A DNA stretch of 64,000 nucleotides from Hygrophila difformis (taxonomy: Eukaryota > Streptophyta > Magnoliopsida > Lamiales > Acanthaceae): positions 42,630,191-42,694,190 of the forward strand of contig JAOANR010000013.1 of assembly GCA_030278955.1 (NCBI GenBank), given 5' to 3'. The notes under the pieces are model-generated. The model saw only the letters and a list, made by a program, of their open reading frames with translations, did not search any database and had not been told where the DNA came from. Made by a program: the position numbers and the translations under genes. Positions 22,040 through 32,554 of this stretch are shown piece after piece (positions within the stretch are counted from its first letter, which is position 1; every line of letters starts with the position of its first letter).

Positions 22040-22106
22040 ATTGTCCACAATGTTTTTTTCTCACCGGGCGCGCGCAGCGTAGCGCGCGTCACCGAGAGAT
22101 TTCTAG
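22040..22106 (+). mobile_element. Helitron 3' terminus
   Basis: A 7-bp GC hairpin (CGCGCGC, loop AGCGTA, GCGCGCG) lies near 22069-22089. It is followed by a short spacer and CTAG at 22103-22106, with T as the next base. That is the diagnostic 3' structure of plant Helitrons (hairpin, then CTRR, insertion before T). The 5' TC end was not proven; a candidate lies at 5413. Confidence 0.65.
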
Positions 22107-22424
22107 TATATATATATATATATAAAATATAACTTCCTCTAATCGAGTCATCCTCGTAGTTGCATAAAACCCAAAGTGATTATAGCATTTTACTATTTTT
22201 TTTATTATTGCTCCATACATAAAAATTAAAAAAAAAATCATACTGAAAAATACTATCAAACTATCCTTATGTTCTTAAACAAAATAAAATAAAACAAAAA
22301 TAAATAAAAAAAAATCCAAGAAGGTGAGAGAAGTATTGTGATGTTATTACAATTGGTAGCAGGGCCGTCTAATAATTTTTTGTGGCCTGTTCTAAAAAAT
22401 ATTTTAAGCCCCACTTATTATATC
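22107..22424. other. AT-rich intergenic DNA
   Basis: The stretch starts with a TA dinucleotide run (about 22107-22124) and continues as A/T-rich sequence without genes or visible repeats, up to the SINE target duplication. Confidence 0.5.
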
Positions 22425-22441
22425 AAAAACACTAATAAAAA

Positions 22442-22615
22442 TACCAACAGCAGTTGGCTTGAGTGGATGGGGCTCTAGTCGCTTAAGCAAGGTCTCGGGT
22501 TCGAGGCTTGTGTATGCAAAAAACTGCTTTGAGAGAGGCCCTTAATTGCCCTTGTAGACCCTCGAATGATTAGTCTTAGGCCCAATGTGGCCTGGGGATA
22601 CCCTGATATTCACCT
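22442..22615 (+). mobile_element. tRNA-derived SINE with 17-bp target duplication
   Basis: An A box-like TGGCTTGAGTGG and a B box-like GGTTCGAGGCT are spaced as in tRNA-derived SINEs. The flanks are a perfect direct repeat AAAAACACTAATAAAAA (22425-22441 and 22616-22632). The body ends in CACCT just before the A-rich duplication. The same family is present in reverse at 42284-42464. Confidence 0.88.
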
Positions 22616-22689
22616 AAAAACACTAATAAAAAAATTAAATTATTAGAAATATACAATATAATAAATAAATTTAAAATATAAAAAATTTA

Positions 22690-22840
22690 GAGATAAATAT
22701 TTTTTTTGGCCATCAACAGGCACATAATTCATTTTTAGGCCACTAATTATTGGGTTTGTGATAATGGGCCAGCATGAGGTATTCGGGCTCGGTTTATAGT
22801 CCAAATTGACCCAACACAACCAATTGACGGGCCGCGTGAA
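22690..22840 (+). repeat. MULE left TIR
   Basis: This is the inverted partner of 29220-29370. Shared blocks include GGCACATAATTCATTTTTAG and GGTATTCGGGCTCGG. Divergence increases inward from about 22815. Confidence 0.9.
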
Positions 22841-23168
22841 TCTCAAACGCCCATTTTATCATTAATCAGCCCAGAAGCTATAAATCGTGCTTGTTAAAAA
22901 CACGACTTATCCCCATTCTCTAAAAAACCGGCCAAGGAAACCGGCATCTGAAATCCCGTCTCCCAAACCCGATTTCCCCTATGAATACATAATGCCTCCC
23001 CAACCTCGAGCAAAACCCTAGGATTCTTAGGACAAAATATCATGAAGCTCCATGAGAGAAAAACCTCGAGCAATACCCTAGGATTCCGGCCTCAAATTCT
23101 ACCATAATCGAACCTGTAGATACGTATTTGAGCAAAAAAGGTCATCGTGGTATCGATTCAGTGTGACA

Positions 23169-26100
23169 ATGGGAATCCGAAGAGAGGAGGGGAAGAAGGG
23201 GTGGTCGCCGCCTCCGTATTGTAAGTGTCATTTCCCCCCCCATTATTTGGAATACCTCGATTATGGTGTGCGGATTCTTTTGAATAAGTTCAAATGGAAT
23301 GTTATTTGGGTTTGCTGTCGATTTAACTGAATATTATATCGTAGTTGAGGTAGTGTTTTTTTATGGGTTTGTTGTAGTGTGTGTTACCGACAAGTGGGTT
23401 TGTTTATGCAAAGGTGTTCGCAAGTTGCAATATTGTGTGTGGGTTGAGGGTTTCGCTGTCGGATATAAAGGTTTTCTTTTTTGAAATGGAGTGGTCCCAA
23501 CAATCTGTCAAAGGGACAAAAGTGCAAAGTGAATTGTTAGTATAATTTCTATATGTTTTTTGTCGGAATATGGTTATGGTTTTGTTTGGTGAAGCAGTGG
23601 TCCCTACAGTCTTCATTGCTCCACCATTGCAAAGTGAATTATAGACCCGAGCTTTAAATGTGCAGTGATTCATTTGTCAAAGCTTGTATTTTGGCTCTAT
23701 GTTTGACCATATATTCCTTTTTATTTTCCTTATTTATAGGCTTTTTTTTATTTGGGATGAATTCTTAAGTAGGCTTTTGTGATTTATGCAGATCCAGGCT
23801 CTACTTCCATAACTCTAGTTGTACGTTGGGGTGGTGATACGATAGAATACGAAGTAGGACAGGAAGTTATTTTTTATTATGTCAACACCGAGGTGTTGGA
23901 TTATTGGTGGCTTTCCCATTTGCTGAAGGATGATGTTGAATTCAATGGTGATGTGAAATATTTATTCAAGGAGAACAACATAATCAAAGCCATTGAAGAT
24001 GAAGCACATTTGAAGAAGGTGGCTGTTAATTGCATCCAAGCAAATATTTTACACTTATATATTGTGCAGTCTGCTAGTGGAAATGATGCAGAGATTGGAA
24101 GCGATTCATACTGTAGAAGTGAGGGGAATGAAGAGGATGATGGCTTGCTGGATGGTGGGACTGAATTGGGAGCTGAAGAGGATGATGAGGGGGCTGCTGA
24201 AAGGGATGTTGGTTTGGATGATGGGGAGGCTGTAGAGGAAGCCGATTTGGAGGATGAGGGTGAAGTGGGGGCTGAAGAGGAAGGGAGGGAAAAGGGGGTT
24301 GAAGAGGATGATGAAAATCAACCAGGTTGGTTAAAGGACGTTGTGGATGACTTTTTTGTGGAAAGTGACTACGAGTATGAGGGGGCTGAAATGGATGAAC
24401 AAGTTGCAGACCAAGGGGATGATGTAATGAATGAAGAGGCTGAATGAGAGATGAGGATGGCAGAGTTCCTATGCATGGCAGCAACCTGGAGGATTTAAGT
24501 GATGGAGATGATTCCGAAAATGATTTAGTGACCAGTGGACCTGATTTCCAAGAGCTAGTGGTGTCGGATGGTGATGAAGAAGAAGGCAATCAAGCACCTG
24601 TTTTCAACCCTTCGGAGGTATACAATCCAACAATTACATTAGAAATGATGTTTGCTACCCGTGAAGTGTTCAGGGAGGCCGTGAGGTCACTAGTTGTGAA
24701 GGAAAAGAGGAATGTAAAGTTCATAAGGACAACACCATCCCGGGTATATGCAAAATGTTTTGGGAAGGATTGTGAGTGGAAGATCTATGCTCATAAAGTG
24801 CCGAGAGAATCCACACTTCAAGTGACAAGATTTGACAACAAGCATACTTGCACGGAGACATATGATGTTCCAGCAGTGAACAGCCGGTGGTTGAGTCAGA
24901 AATACCTCCACAAGTTCATATCTGATCCGGCAAGATCTGCTGAAGGGTTTCGGCTTGATGTCATTAATGAATTGAAAGTGGATGTGACTAAGCATCAAGC
25001 AAGGGCAGCAAAGAAAAGAGCATTACAAGCTCTAAACGGATCATCCGAGTATCAATTTTCGAGGTTATGGGATTATGCAGAAGAATTAAGACAGAGAAAT
25101 CTGGGGAGCACAGTTATACTTGGTACAAAGAATGACCATGGACAAACAAGGTTCGACCGTTTCTATGTATGTTTAGGCGCGTTGAAGAAGGGCTGGAGAC
25201 TAGGTTGCAGGCCATTAATAGGGGTTGACGGCTGCCATCTAAGTGGTCCACACAGGGGTATTCTGTTGACAGCCGTAGGTGTAGATCCCAACAATCAATT
25301 GTACCCGCTGGCGTATGCAATTATACCTATAGAGAACAAGGATAACTGGGGGTGGTTCTTGGCCGTGTTGAAAGATGATCTGCAGCTTGGATTTATACGC
25401 TATTTGACCGTTATATCTGACAGACAAAAGGGTCTTATACAGGCCATTCAAGAGTTGTTTCCTGGTGTGGACCATAGGTTCTGTGTACGGCATATGCACA
25501 ATAACTTTGTCAAAGCTGGATTTCGAGGGCTTGCATTGAAAAATTTGCTATGGAGTGCTGCTAGGTCTGCCACGGTACCAGAATTCATGAGTCAAATGAA
25601 AAAAATTAGAGAGTATTCAGAGGGTGCTTGGAAATGGCTAAGTGAGAGACCACCCACGGAATGGAGCAAGTCACACTTCTCGGAAGGTCCTATGTGTGAC
25701 ATGTTGTTGAATAATCTGTGTGAGTCGTTTAATTCTTGTATCAAGGAAGCACGGTCCAAGACTATTCTTACATCACTTGAGTGGATAAGGGAGTACATAA
25801 TGAAGAGGCATGAAGATAATCTGAACAGGGCATCGATAAAGTGGTGCAACAAGACTGTTTGTCCCCGGATTTCAAAAATAATTCAAAAAAATTCAAGGAA
25901 AGTGGGGAGTTGCATCCCTATCAAATCAAGTGACCGACACTACCAAATTACCATGATGGATGGTAATGGTCAATATGTTGTTGATCTCATCAAAAAGGAA
26001 TGTAGCTGTAGGCTATGGCAGCTCAACGGTTACCCATGCCTTCATGGGTTGGCTGCCATTTATAAGCAAAGAAATGAACCTGAGGACTATGTTGAAGATT

Positions 26101-27186
26101 GCTTCAAGGTGTCGGCATATAAGAAAGCGTACCAATTCCCTGTCATAGGCATTCCAAGCGACTTATTTTGGCAGAAAACAACCTACATACCTCCTATGCC
26201 ACCTAAATATGCAAGAGGGGTTAGAAGACCGCGTAAGGCAAGAAGAGTTGGTGCTGAAGAGGGAAACAAGACAAATAGGGCAAGAAGGAGTTACACAAAA
26301 GATCCCACAAAGATGACAAGAAGGCATGTTACTCTTCATTGCAGCATCTGTGGAGAGCCCGACCACGTGGTAACTACTTGTCCTGACTTCCCCGATGAAA
26401 TGCGTGAAAAAAGGAGACTTGCAAAGGTGGTTACATTTTATTATGATTTATTCTTTTTTATCTGTACACAAACTAAACAGCCTGTTCTTATGACATTAAA
26501 TCTTTTTCCATAGCTGAGGAAAAAGAATGGGGTTGATGGAGCTGGACCGTCGAGTGCTGCTGGAGCATCATCGAGTAGGGCAGGAACATCAAGAAGAGTT
26601 GCTGGAACGACATCAAATGCTGGAACATCAAGAATAGTTGCTGAAACATCAAATGCTGGAGCTTCAGTAATATTATTAATTTTTTGCTGATTTTGTATGC
26701 TTCACAATATCATAGATTCAAATGTTGATATATATTGCAACTGTCTGTTCTTATAGGTTAGGAGACAAATGATGGAAAATACTATCTCAAACTGTGCACC
26801 ACCAGGGACATCTAGTGCTACCGTGCTGCCATTGGTATAAAACTCACCTTATGTTTTTTCAGTTTTGTAAAATTAAGTATAACACTATAATCTGACTTTG
26901 GGGACATTCCTTACAGCCTACTATACTGCCACCCACATCACCTGTTGCTGCCTCACCGGATGAAGAACATGAAGAGCCGGTTATTACACAAGAGATGTAT
27001 TTGAACCCCCAGCCGCTTGTCCCAGGACCTTCCATGCATCAACAGATTCTCGGGTTGGGACCGTTGAACCTTGAGAAACCTCCACCGTATAGAGGTGGAG
27101 CATGGAGAGCACCACAATTCTCGGTTGGGAACAAAGGACCTCCAGTTTCAAACATTGGAGAGAAGAAGAAAGCTGGGAAGAAGTGA
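23169..27186 (+). pseudogene. MuDR-type transposase, five exons, one frame break
   Basis: Exons inferred from consensus splice sites and phase: 23169-23220, 23792-26426, 26514-26666, 26757-26834, 26917-27186. The N-terminus has a PB1-like domain (ITLVVRWGGDTIEY, EVIFYYVNTEV), then a long Glu/Asp-rich tract. From 24444 the frame encodes the FAR1/MuDR N-terminal zinc module, then the DDE transposase core: LIGVDGCHLSG (first Asp, near codon 261 from 24444), VISDRQKGLI (second Asp, ~325) and LCESFN (Glu, ~425). A SWIM finger (CSCRLWQLNGYPCLHG) and a CCHC knuckle (CSICGEPDHVVTTC) follow, then a Ser/Thr/Ala-rich tail with a basic C-terminus. It acts on the element's TIRs in the nucleus. The acidic upstream part ends at TGA 24445-24447 while the downstream part starts at ATG 24444, so a 1-base loss, or conceivably recoding, separates PB1 from the catalytic part. 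The downstream frame alone is fully open. Confidence 0.9.
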
Positions 27187-28066
27187 TTTCATGGATGGAG
27201 AAAGTTTTTCTTTTGTATGACAACTCATTCGGTTATTCAGTTGATGCGTTTTTGTTATGGCCTTTTATTTTGAACAATGAATTATGGCCTAAGGACATCA
27301 TGGTGGCTGCCAGTTTTTGTTTTGGTTGTTTTGAATATATGCCATGGCATGTGGTTTGTTTTGGCAGTGCATTTGAGTTGCCATTTTGTTTTGCTAGCTG
27401 AAAACACTGAATTTTCCATTTAGTAGATGTAGCAGATGACTTCAATTGTGAATGGAATATTGTTTCACATTTGTTTGTTTTTTTTTAAAAAAAATTTTGG
27501 ATGTTGCACATTTAATTTCCATATTATAAAGGGTGTTGCACATTGAATTAAATTTTCCATGATGCACACAAAATTTGCACATTCAAACATTGTGAATGGA
27601 ATCTGCTATTGCTGATAGTGCAAGTGCATCTTACACCAAACCCCATTATCTTAAACGAGAAAATGATATCAGAACAATCAGAGCCTATGTAACCGAGAGA
27701 GAATAATTACAAAGGTTCACAATCTTCTTGTTTTTTTGTTCATATTTTTACACATTTAGACTTGGTGCAACAGATATTAACACCAGGAAAAAAAAACAAA
27801 AGAAAAAGATACAATCGGCATTTTCAAGCTGCCACATTCCATTAAAAACCTTGAAAAGTACAAAAGCCAACCATTTTATACTTGGCAAATGGAACCAATA
27901 TAAGACAATACACTTCAGCTGCCAACAACATGACATGGTTCCAAATTCTCAAAAATCAGCCATACAGCCATACAAAATACATGCTATCCAACTAGATGTC
28001 TCCACTTACTCAAAATACAGACAAAAAAACCATACAATATACATTCTTCCATTTACTCAACTACAA
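27187..28066. other. Spacer between the two convergent MULE genes
   Basis: This stretch holds the 3' UTRs of both genes. It is AT-rich, with T and A runs at 27478-27495 and TTGCACATT repeated with variations around 27500-27590. No further gene is visible. Confidence 0.6.
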
Positions 28067-28973
28067 CTAATGCAGCTGCTTAAACTTTGCTGAGCAATTT
28101 TTGCCTTCCCCAATAAATGCCTTCACCATAGCACACAACACTAATATGAGAATTGATAATACGACGTACATTTTCACCATCTCCTTCTTCCACATGCCAT
28201 TTCTCTCCTCCAGACGATCTATCTGCTTCCGCATCCTTTTTTCTCTCTTTCTGCAGCACTGCAATCTCTGTCTCATCCTGTTGTTTTTCTTTCTGCAGCA
28301 CTGCAATCTGTGTCTCATCCCGTTCTTTTCCCTCTTCAAGGGATCGCATTTCTTTAACAACCCTGGCACCAATGCTTGTGATCTCTGGCACATTTCTTCC
28401 CCCGCCCAATCAAACATTCGACAACGGCCACCCTACAAACAAGCTCAACACCACATAACAGAAACAACTCAAAAATTGCATACACGACACTGACCGAAAT
28501 TAAGTGACCGAATTCAAATCCCTTTTTGCAAACCGAATACAAATCAAACTCCCTTTTAGCAAACATTCCATTCAGTTTCCCAAATAGTATTTAGTGACTC
28601 AAAGCACCACTTTAGTACAAACAGAATACAACATTCCAATAAACATATCCTTTTTTGCAAACACACACGAAATTCAAACAACATTCCCCAAATTATTTTC
28701 CAAAACATCTAAACTGAGTAACTAACTGTATACAAATCAAAATGGCACCTACTGCCTAGACCAACTCCACCATTCCATTCCACCAAATTACCGACACTTC
28801 GCAGAAACTAAAATGAAAAACCAAACCCTTACCGGCCCTTTAGAGCAACCATAGAACCTCCTCCCGCAGTTTGGTGTCTTCCAACTAGTTCTAACACTCG
28901 CTGGTAATCCACAGTCGCAAACCCTTGCTGGAAGACCGTAAAGAGTACCCCCGCATGATTCGGAAGCCGACAT
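28067..28973 (-). CDS. GRF zinc-finger protein with C-terminal membrane segment (MULE accessory gene)
   Basis: Exon 1 is 28973-28833 (47 codons, ending CCG|GTAAGG). Exon 2 is 28432-28067 after the acceptor TTTGTAG. Both join in phase 0, giving 168 residues. Together they complete a GRF-type zinc finger: C19 and C21 (CDCG), NCGRRFYGC (C43), then C51 in GGRCRMFDW. GRF fingers bind single-stranded nucleic acid or mediate protein contacts in other proteins. A WAGEEMCQRS...LVPGLL stretch, typical of plant GRF-TM proteins such as At4g04775-like ones, follows. Next come a very basic helix with an internal duplication (two RLQCCRK blocks) and a hydrophobic segment MYVVLSILILVLCAMV (about 135-150). 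The exon-split finger strongly supports the intron. The gene lies wholly inside the MULE, convergent with the transposase. Its role in transposition is unknown. Confidence 0.85.
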
Positions 28974-29219
28974 TTCTCATCCAAATAATGATTTCGAGGC
29001 AAACTCTAGCGTGCTCTACGTACGATGCGGGATTGGGGTATTAGGGTTCCAGCTTCTCTTGTGATGAAATCGGGAGCATTTGTGGATGCTGCTCGTTTAT
29101 TTCTCTGATTTTAACACAAATTTGAACCCGGTCCAATTCAATAAATCGGCTTCCAATTGGGTTGAAAATGCCCGGTCCAGTCCCATTCGACCAGCGCGTA
29201 GTCCATTTAAGAGCGTCTA

Positions 29220-29370
29220 CTACACGCGGCCCAAACATCCGTTGATTGGGTCAATTTGGACTATAAACCGAGCCCGAATACCTCATGCTGGCCCATTATC
29301 ACAAACCCAATAATTAGTGGCCTAAAAATGAATTATGTGCCTATTGATGGCCCAAAAAAATATTTATCTC
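29220..29370 (-). repeat. MULE right TIR
   Basis: This is the inverted partner of 22690-22840 and ends TATTTATCTC at 29370. It probably supplies the upstream region of the minus-strand GRF gene, whose ATG lies ~250 bp inside. Confidence 0.9.
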
Positions 29371-29379
29371 AAAAATTTA

Positions 29380-29559
29380 ACACAAAATTATCCTGTTAAC
29401 AACATTTTTAAACGGAAACAACAAATTTTTATTTAAAAATTACAATCCTTCTAGTTTCTAGCATTTTAAAAGTAAATTCATCTACCAAGTCTTCATATTT
29501 TATATTTTATTACAAAGCTAATAAATCAAATAATGAGCTCAAGACATACAAAACATATA
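29380..29559. other. AT-rich spacer
   Basis: I see nothing here between the MULE target duplication and the MITE at 29560. Confidence 0.5.
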
Positions 29560-29820
29560 CTTCCTCCGTCTCGTTCTAATTGTTACGTTGGACTTTTTTG
29601 CACTATTCATTGTTTAACTTTGACTCTAATATTTATTATAGTTATGCAAGAAAAAAACATAGTCAAGTGAGATCTTGTTGGATTCGTATAATCTCATAGT
29701 TTTATAAAATTAAATTTTTTACATTTTTCATTGTACACAATTTAAGTTATTACCCGTTAAAAATGTGTATCATCATGCGTGTCAGAGAGTAATGTAACAA
29801 TTCAAGTGAGACAGAGGTAG
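29560..29820. mobile_element. Stowaway-type MITE
   Basis: The ends are CTTCCTCCGTCTC and GAGACAGAGGTAG, flanked by TA. The interior has the family block with GTCAAGTGAGATCTTG. Confidence 0.8.
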
Positions 29821-30160
29821 TAAAAATATAAAAATAAAAATAGGCCCCAAAATTTTTTTCTTACAATAATGAATGGGCTAATAAACCAAATAATGGTTAA
29901 TGGACTAATGAACTAAATAACAAACCAATTATGCATATGTATAAATTATAAAATGGGCCCCAAAAAATTGGGGGCCCTGTTCATTAGGCCTGGTTGAACA
30001 GGCTAATAACCGGCCTTGATTGGTAGGTTTGGTGATGAAAATAATCAACGGTGGAGATCACTGTCCGCACGTCCCACAGACATATAGTCCGCACCCTAAC
30101 ATACACCTTCCAAAAAACAAGAAACATAAAAAAGGCCGGAGAGTATCTTAAGTATTCTTA

Positions 30161-30487
30161 GGGGTCCATTCTGCACGTCGAGCTGTAGCTACGGACTGTA
30201 GCTGCGAGCTGCAACTGTAAGGAACTGTAGCTGTTGGGAGCTGTAGCTATCAGTTTTTGCATAAGTATTCGGTACAGGTAGTTGTAGCTGTCAAAAATTA
30301 TAATTTGAAGAGAAAAAATAATTAAATTTGGAAAGTAGCTTCCGAAAGCTCCCAAAAGCTACCTATTGTAGCTTCTAAAAAGAAGCTTCCAAAAGCTCCC
30401 ACAAGCTAGTGTACAGAACAGGGCATTTGATTTGAAATAAAAACTAAAGCTACCAAAAGCTCCAAAAACTGTATGTAGAACAGACAC
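30161..30487. mobile_element. Tourist/PIF-Harbinger-like MITE with AGCT-rich subterminal repeats
   Basis: The element is flanked by TTA on both sides (30158-30160 and 30488-30490). It has related ends: GGGGTCCATTCTGCAC on the left, GTGTCTGTTCTACAT as the reverse complement on the right. Many copies of TGTAGCT / AGCTACA fill the first 130 bp and AAAGCTCC the last 130 bp. The TTA duplication points to PIF/Harbinger. Confidence 0.65.
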
Positions 30488-30616
30488 TTAATAACTAATT
30501 AGTCTCATAACTTTTGTAGCATTAATTGATTTGATTCTTTTATCACACACTGGTCATAATATTTTTTATTATTTTTAACCCAATTTGAATCTTTTGTTTC
30601 AACATACTTTCAAAAA

Positions 30617-30920
30617 TCTAATTGGGTTCTACATAGGGAGGTGGCTCGGTTGTCCGAGGCCTTAGCCCTTGATGGGGAGGCTGCGAGACCGGCTACTAAC
30701 TCGCTGAGAATGGTGAATTGGAATATGGAAGGGGCGACGGGTGTCATCCTTCACGTCATGACGATGGGCTTTCCCACCCGATTTGACGGCGGATGCATCC
30801 GGTGCATGGTTCCCCGTTACTAGCCTTCTATAATTCCTTCTTGTTGCTGTAGTTTGTTTGCTTTTTCTTTTATATTTTTATTTTTGCTCTTTTTTTTCCC
30901 GGCTCCGACTTTAAAAAAAC
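30617..30920 (+). mobile_element. 5'-truncated LINE (L1) 3' end
   Basis: A 15-bp direct repeat ACATACTTTCAAAAA flanks the insert (30602-30616 and 30921-30935), and the insert ends in a short A-run. An open stretch (30641-30823, starting ARLSEAL) resembles the last part of an L1 RNase H region. It is followed by a T-rich 3' UTR ending in CGGCTCCGACTTT, which recalls the 3' UTR of the long LINE ending at 63402. The TSD plus poly-A is the strong evidence; the subfamily is a guess. Confidence 0.65.
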
Positions 30921-31039
30921 ACATACTTTCAAAAAATAAATTTATATCCAAAACTTTTTACATTGAGTTTTTATGGATTCTTGAGTTTTAAGAACTTCTT
31001 CAAACTACACAACCGCTTTAGAAAGTTCACAAATGTTCT

Positions 31040-31790
31040 ACTTATTATGATGGTGTATGGTGCAAATGAAATGGGCGTGCGGACGCCATTTTTTTGTCGT
31101 TGATCAATTTTATCATCCAACGGTTGAGATCATGCGCAAGGGTAATTTCATAATTTTATATTTTAGATATTTAATTTGTTGTATTCGCAACATAGGCTAT
31201 ACAATTCAGCGACATGACATACACAACTCAGCGACGTAGCCAATCCAATTCAGCGACGCGCCCTATGAAATTCAGCGACATTATTGTATTCATCTCAGCG
31301 GCATTTGAAGTTAGAGTCGTTTGAAGTTCATTGCGATTTTAAACTCATCTCAGCGACGGAGCCCACCCATTTAAGCGACATGACCAATAAAATTCATCGA
31401 CATAGTATATGCAATTCAGCGACATTATTGTATTTATTTCAGCCACACAATTTTATGCATTTTCAGCGACATAGTGCTATGCACTATAACACATCTCAAC
31501 AACGGAGCTTTGCACAATTTAGCGACATGGCACATGCAATTCAACGACAAAGCCAACACAATTCAACGATTGATATAGTACTTCTCAGCGACATGCTATG
31601 TTATTTTTCAGCGACATATATGTATCTCAGCGACATAATATATTATATTCAGCGACATAGTAAATGAAGAAACCATTACACATTTTTTATTTACAATTTT
31701 ACCCTTTTGAATTTATAGCCGTTAGATTTAATCCAACGACTGAGATTGAAGTCCGCACCGTACTTCCATACATTTATCCACATAGCAACT
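31040..31790. repeat. Small inverted-repeat element filled with an AGCGAC array
   Basis: Imperfect inverted arms (about 31055-31165 and 31680-31785) share GTGCGGAC, TTGAT / ATCCAACG and AAGGGTAA blocks. Between them, at 31208-31656, TCAGCGACAT recurs: I count about 13 exact AGCGAC copies plus several one-base variants (AACGAC, ATCGAC, AGCGGC). They are separated by 15-40 bp of AT-rich spacer that often contains CAATT. All copies are in the same orientation. No transposase is present, and no clear target duplication was found. Confidence 0.6.
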
Positions 31791-32143
31791 GTTTCCCATT
31801 ATGATATACTCATAAGGTTTTATGGTAAAAGATTTTGATTTTAATTTTTCAAACTATTTTTTGAATTTCTCTTAAATCTAAATTACTTAAATATCCGAAC
31901 AATTTATTTCCAATCAATTTCTCTTTTTTTTTTTTATAAAATAAATTACTTTTTACAACATCTTGTATGATAAATAAGTTTCTAAATTCTTTTCTGAAAT
32001 TTCAGTTTTTTTTTTTTCCTTCCCATAATCTGAAAATTATCTGTGGTTTTCAAACTTATTGTTTGATCTAATATAATTTCTAAAAATCAACAATTTTAAG
32101 AGTTCACAATCTGAATTTATAAAAAAAATGGTCAATAATGAGA
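31791..32143. other. AT-rich intergenic DNA
   Basis: There are long T-runs (31923-31936, 32010-32020) and no gene. Confidence 0.5.
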
Positions 32144-32151
32144 AAGTTCGA

Positions 32152-32554
32152 TTTTTTTTTTGATGAACATGACGCTACAATGTCGGCTAAATTAAAATCT
32201 AAAAAACTACAACAAATCGGGGAAAAGAGAAAGGGGATGTCTGACAGTTAGCGGATCCGCTAGCGGATAGCAAATTCGGAGAGCAAACTGTGAGACAATA
32301 TGCTATTTGAATATGATATCTGCTAGCGGATCCGCTAACTTCCAAATATCTCCAAAGCCGCAAAAAGTCTAACTAGTAGCAATGATAGCAGACTCCTGCC
32401 ATATCCTTCGCAAGCAGCGATCTCGTCATCTGGGTGGAACGTCCTACTGGTAAAGAACTCAAGGACCGAGCCCCTTTGCCATAAAATCAACAACAAAGTT
32501 CCCTTATCTGAATATGTGGTACCATTTAAATCCCGGTCGTAGCACCATAAGATC
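32152..32554 (-). mobile_element. 5'-truncated LINE-like retrosequence
   Basis: Read on the minus strand the segment ends CATTGTAGCGTCATGTTCATC plus an A-run, like plant L1 3' ends. It is flanked by the 8-bp direct repeat AAGTTCGA (32144-32151 and 32555-32562). A 73-codon frame (32556-32335, minus) may be the remnant of its last ORF, but shows no recognisable motif. Confidence 0.5.
32247..32339. repeat. Inverted repeat GTTAGCGGATCCGCTAGC
   Basis: The arms (32247-32269 and about 32317-32339) are 23 bp with one mismatch, separated by ~47 bp; each also contains the self-palindrome TAGCGGATCCGCTA. The structure lies inside the retrosequence at 32152-32554. Confidence 0.8.

Larger units (their letters stand above)
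22690..29370 (+). mobile_element. Two-gene Mutator-like element (MULE), 6681 bp
   Basis: Terminal inverted repeats of about 150 bp (22690-22840 and 29220-29370) begin GAGATAAATATTTTTTT and are nearly identical over the first ~125 bp. A perfect 9-bp target duplication AAAAATTTA flanks the element (22681-22689 and 29371-29379). Inside are a MuDR-type transposase gene on the plus strand (23169-27186) and a convergent GRF zinc-finger gene on the minus strand (28067-28973). The 3' ends of the two genes face each other across ~880 bp, the layout of mudrA/mudrB in maize MuDR. The TIRs would hold both promoters. The transposase frame contains one lesion, so this copy may depend on others. Confidence 0.93.

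Noticed and set aside
24074..24589. 171-codon Pro/His/Ser-rich minus-strand frame
   Set aside because: It is the mirror image of the Glu/Asp-rich tract of the transposase gene; low-complexity antisense frames of this kind are expected.
28080..28409. Alternative 109-codon frame of the GRF gene's second exon
   Set aside because: The splice-joined frame completes a GRF finger and gives a membrane segment; this shifted frame does neither.
31208..31656. AGCGAC array as a CRISPR-like array
   Set aside because: Repeats are only ~10 bp, spacing is irregular, and the genome is a plant's.
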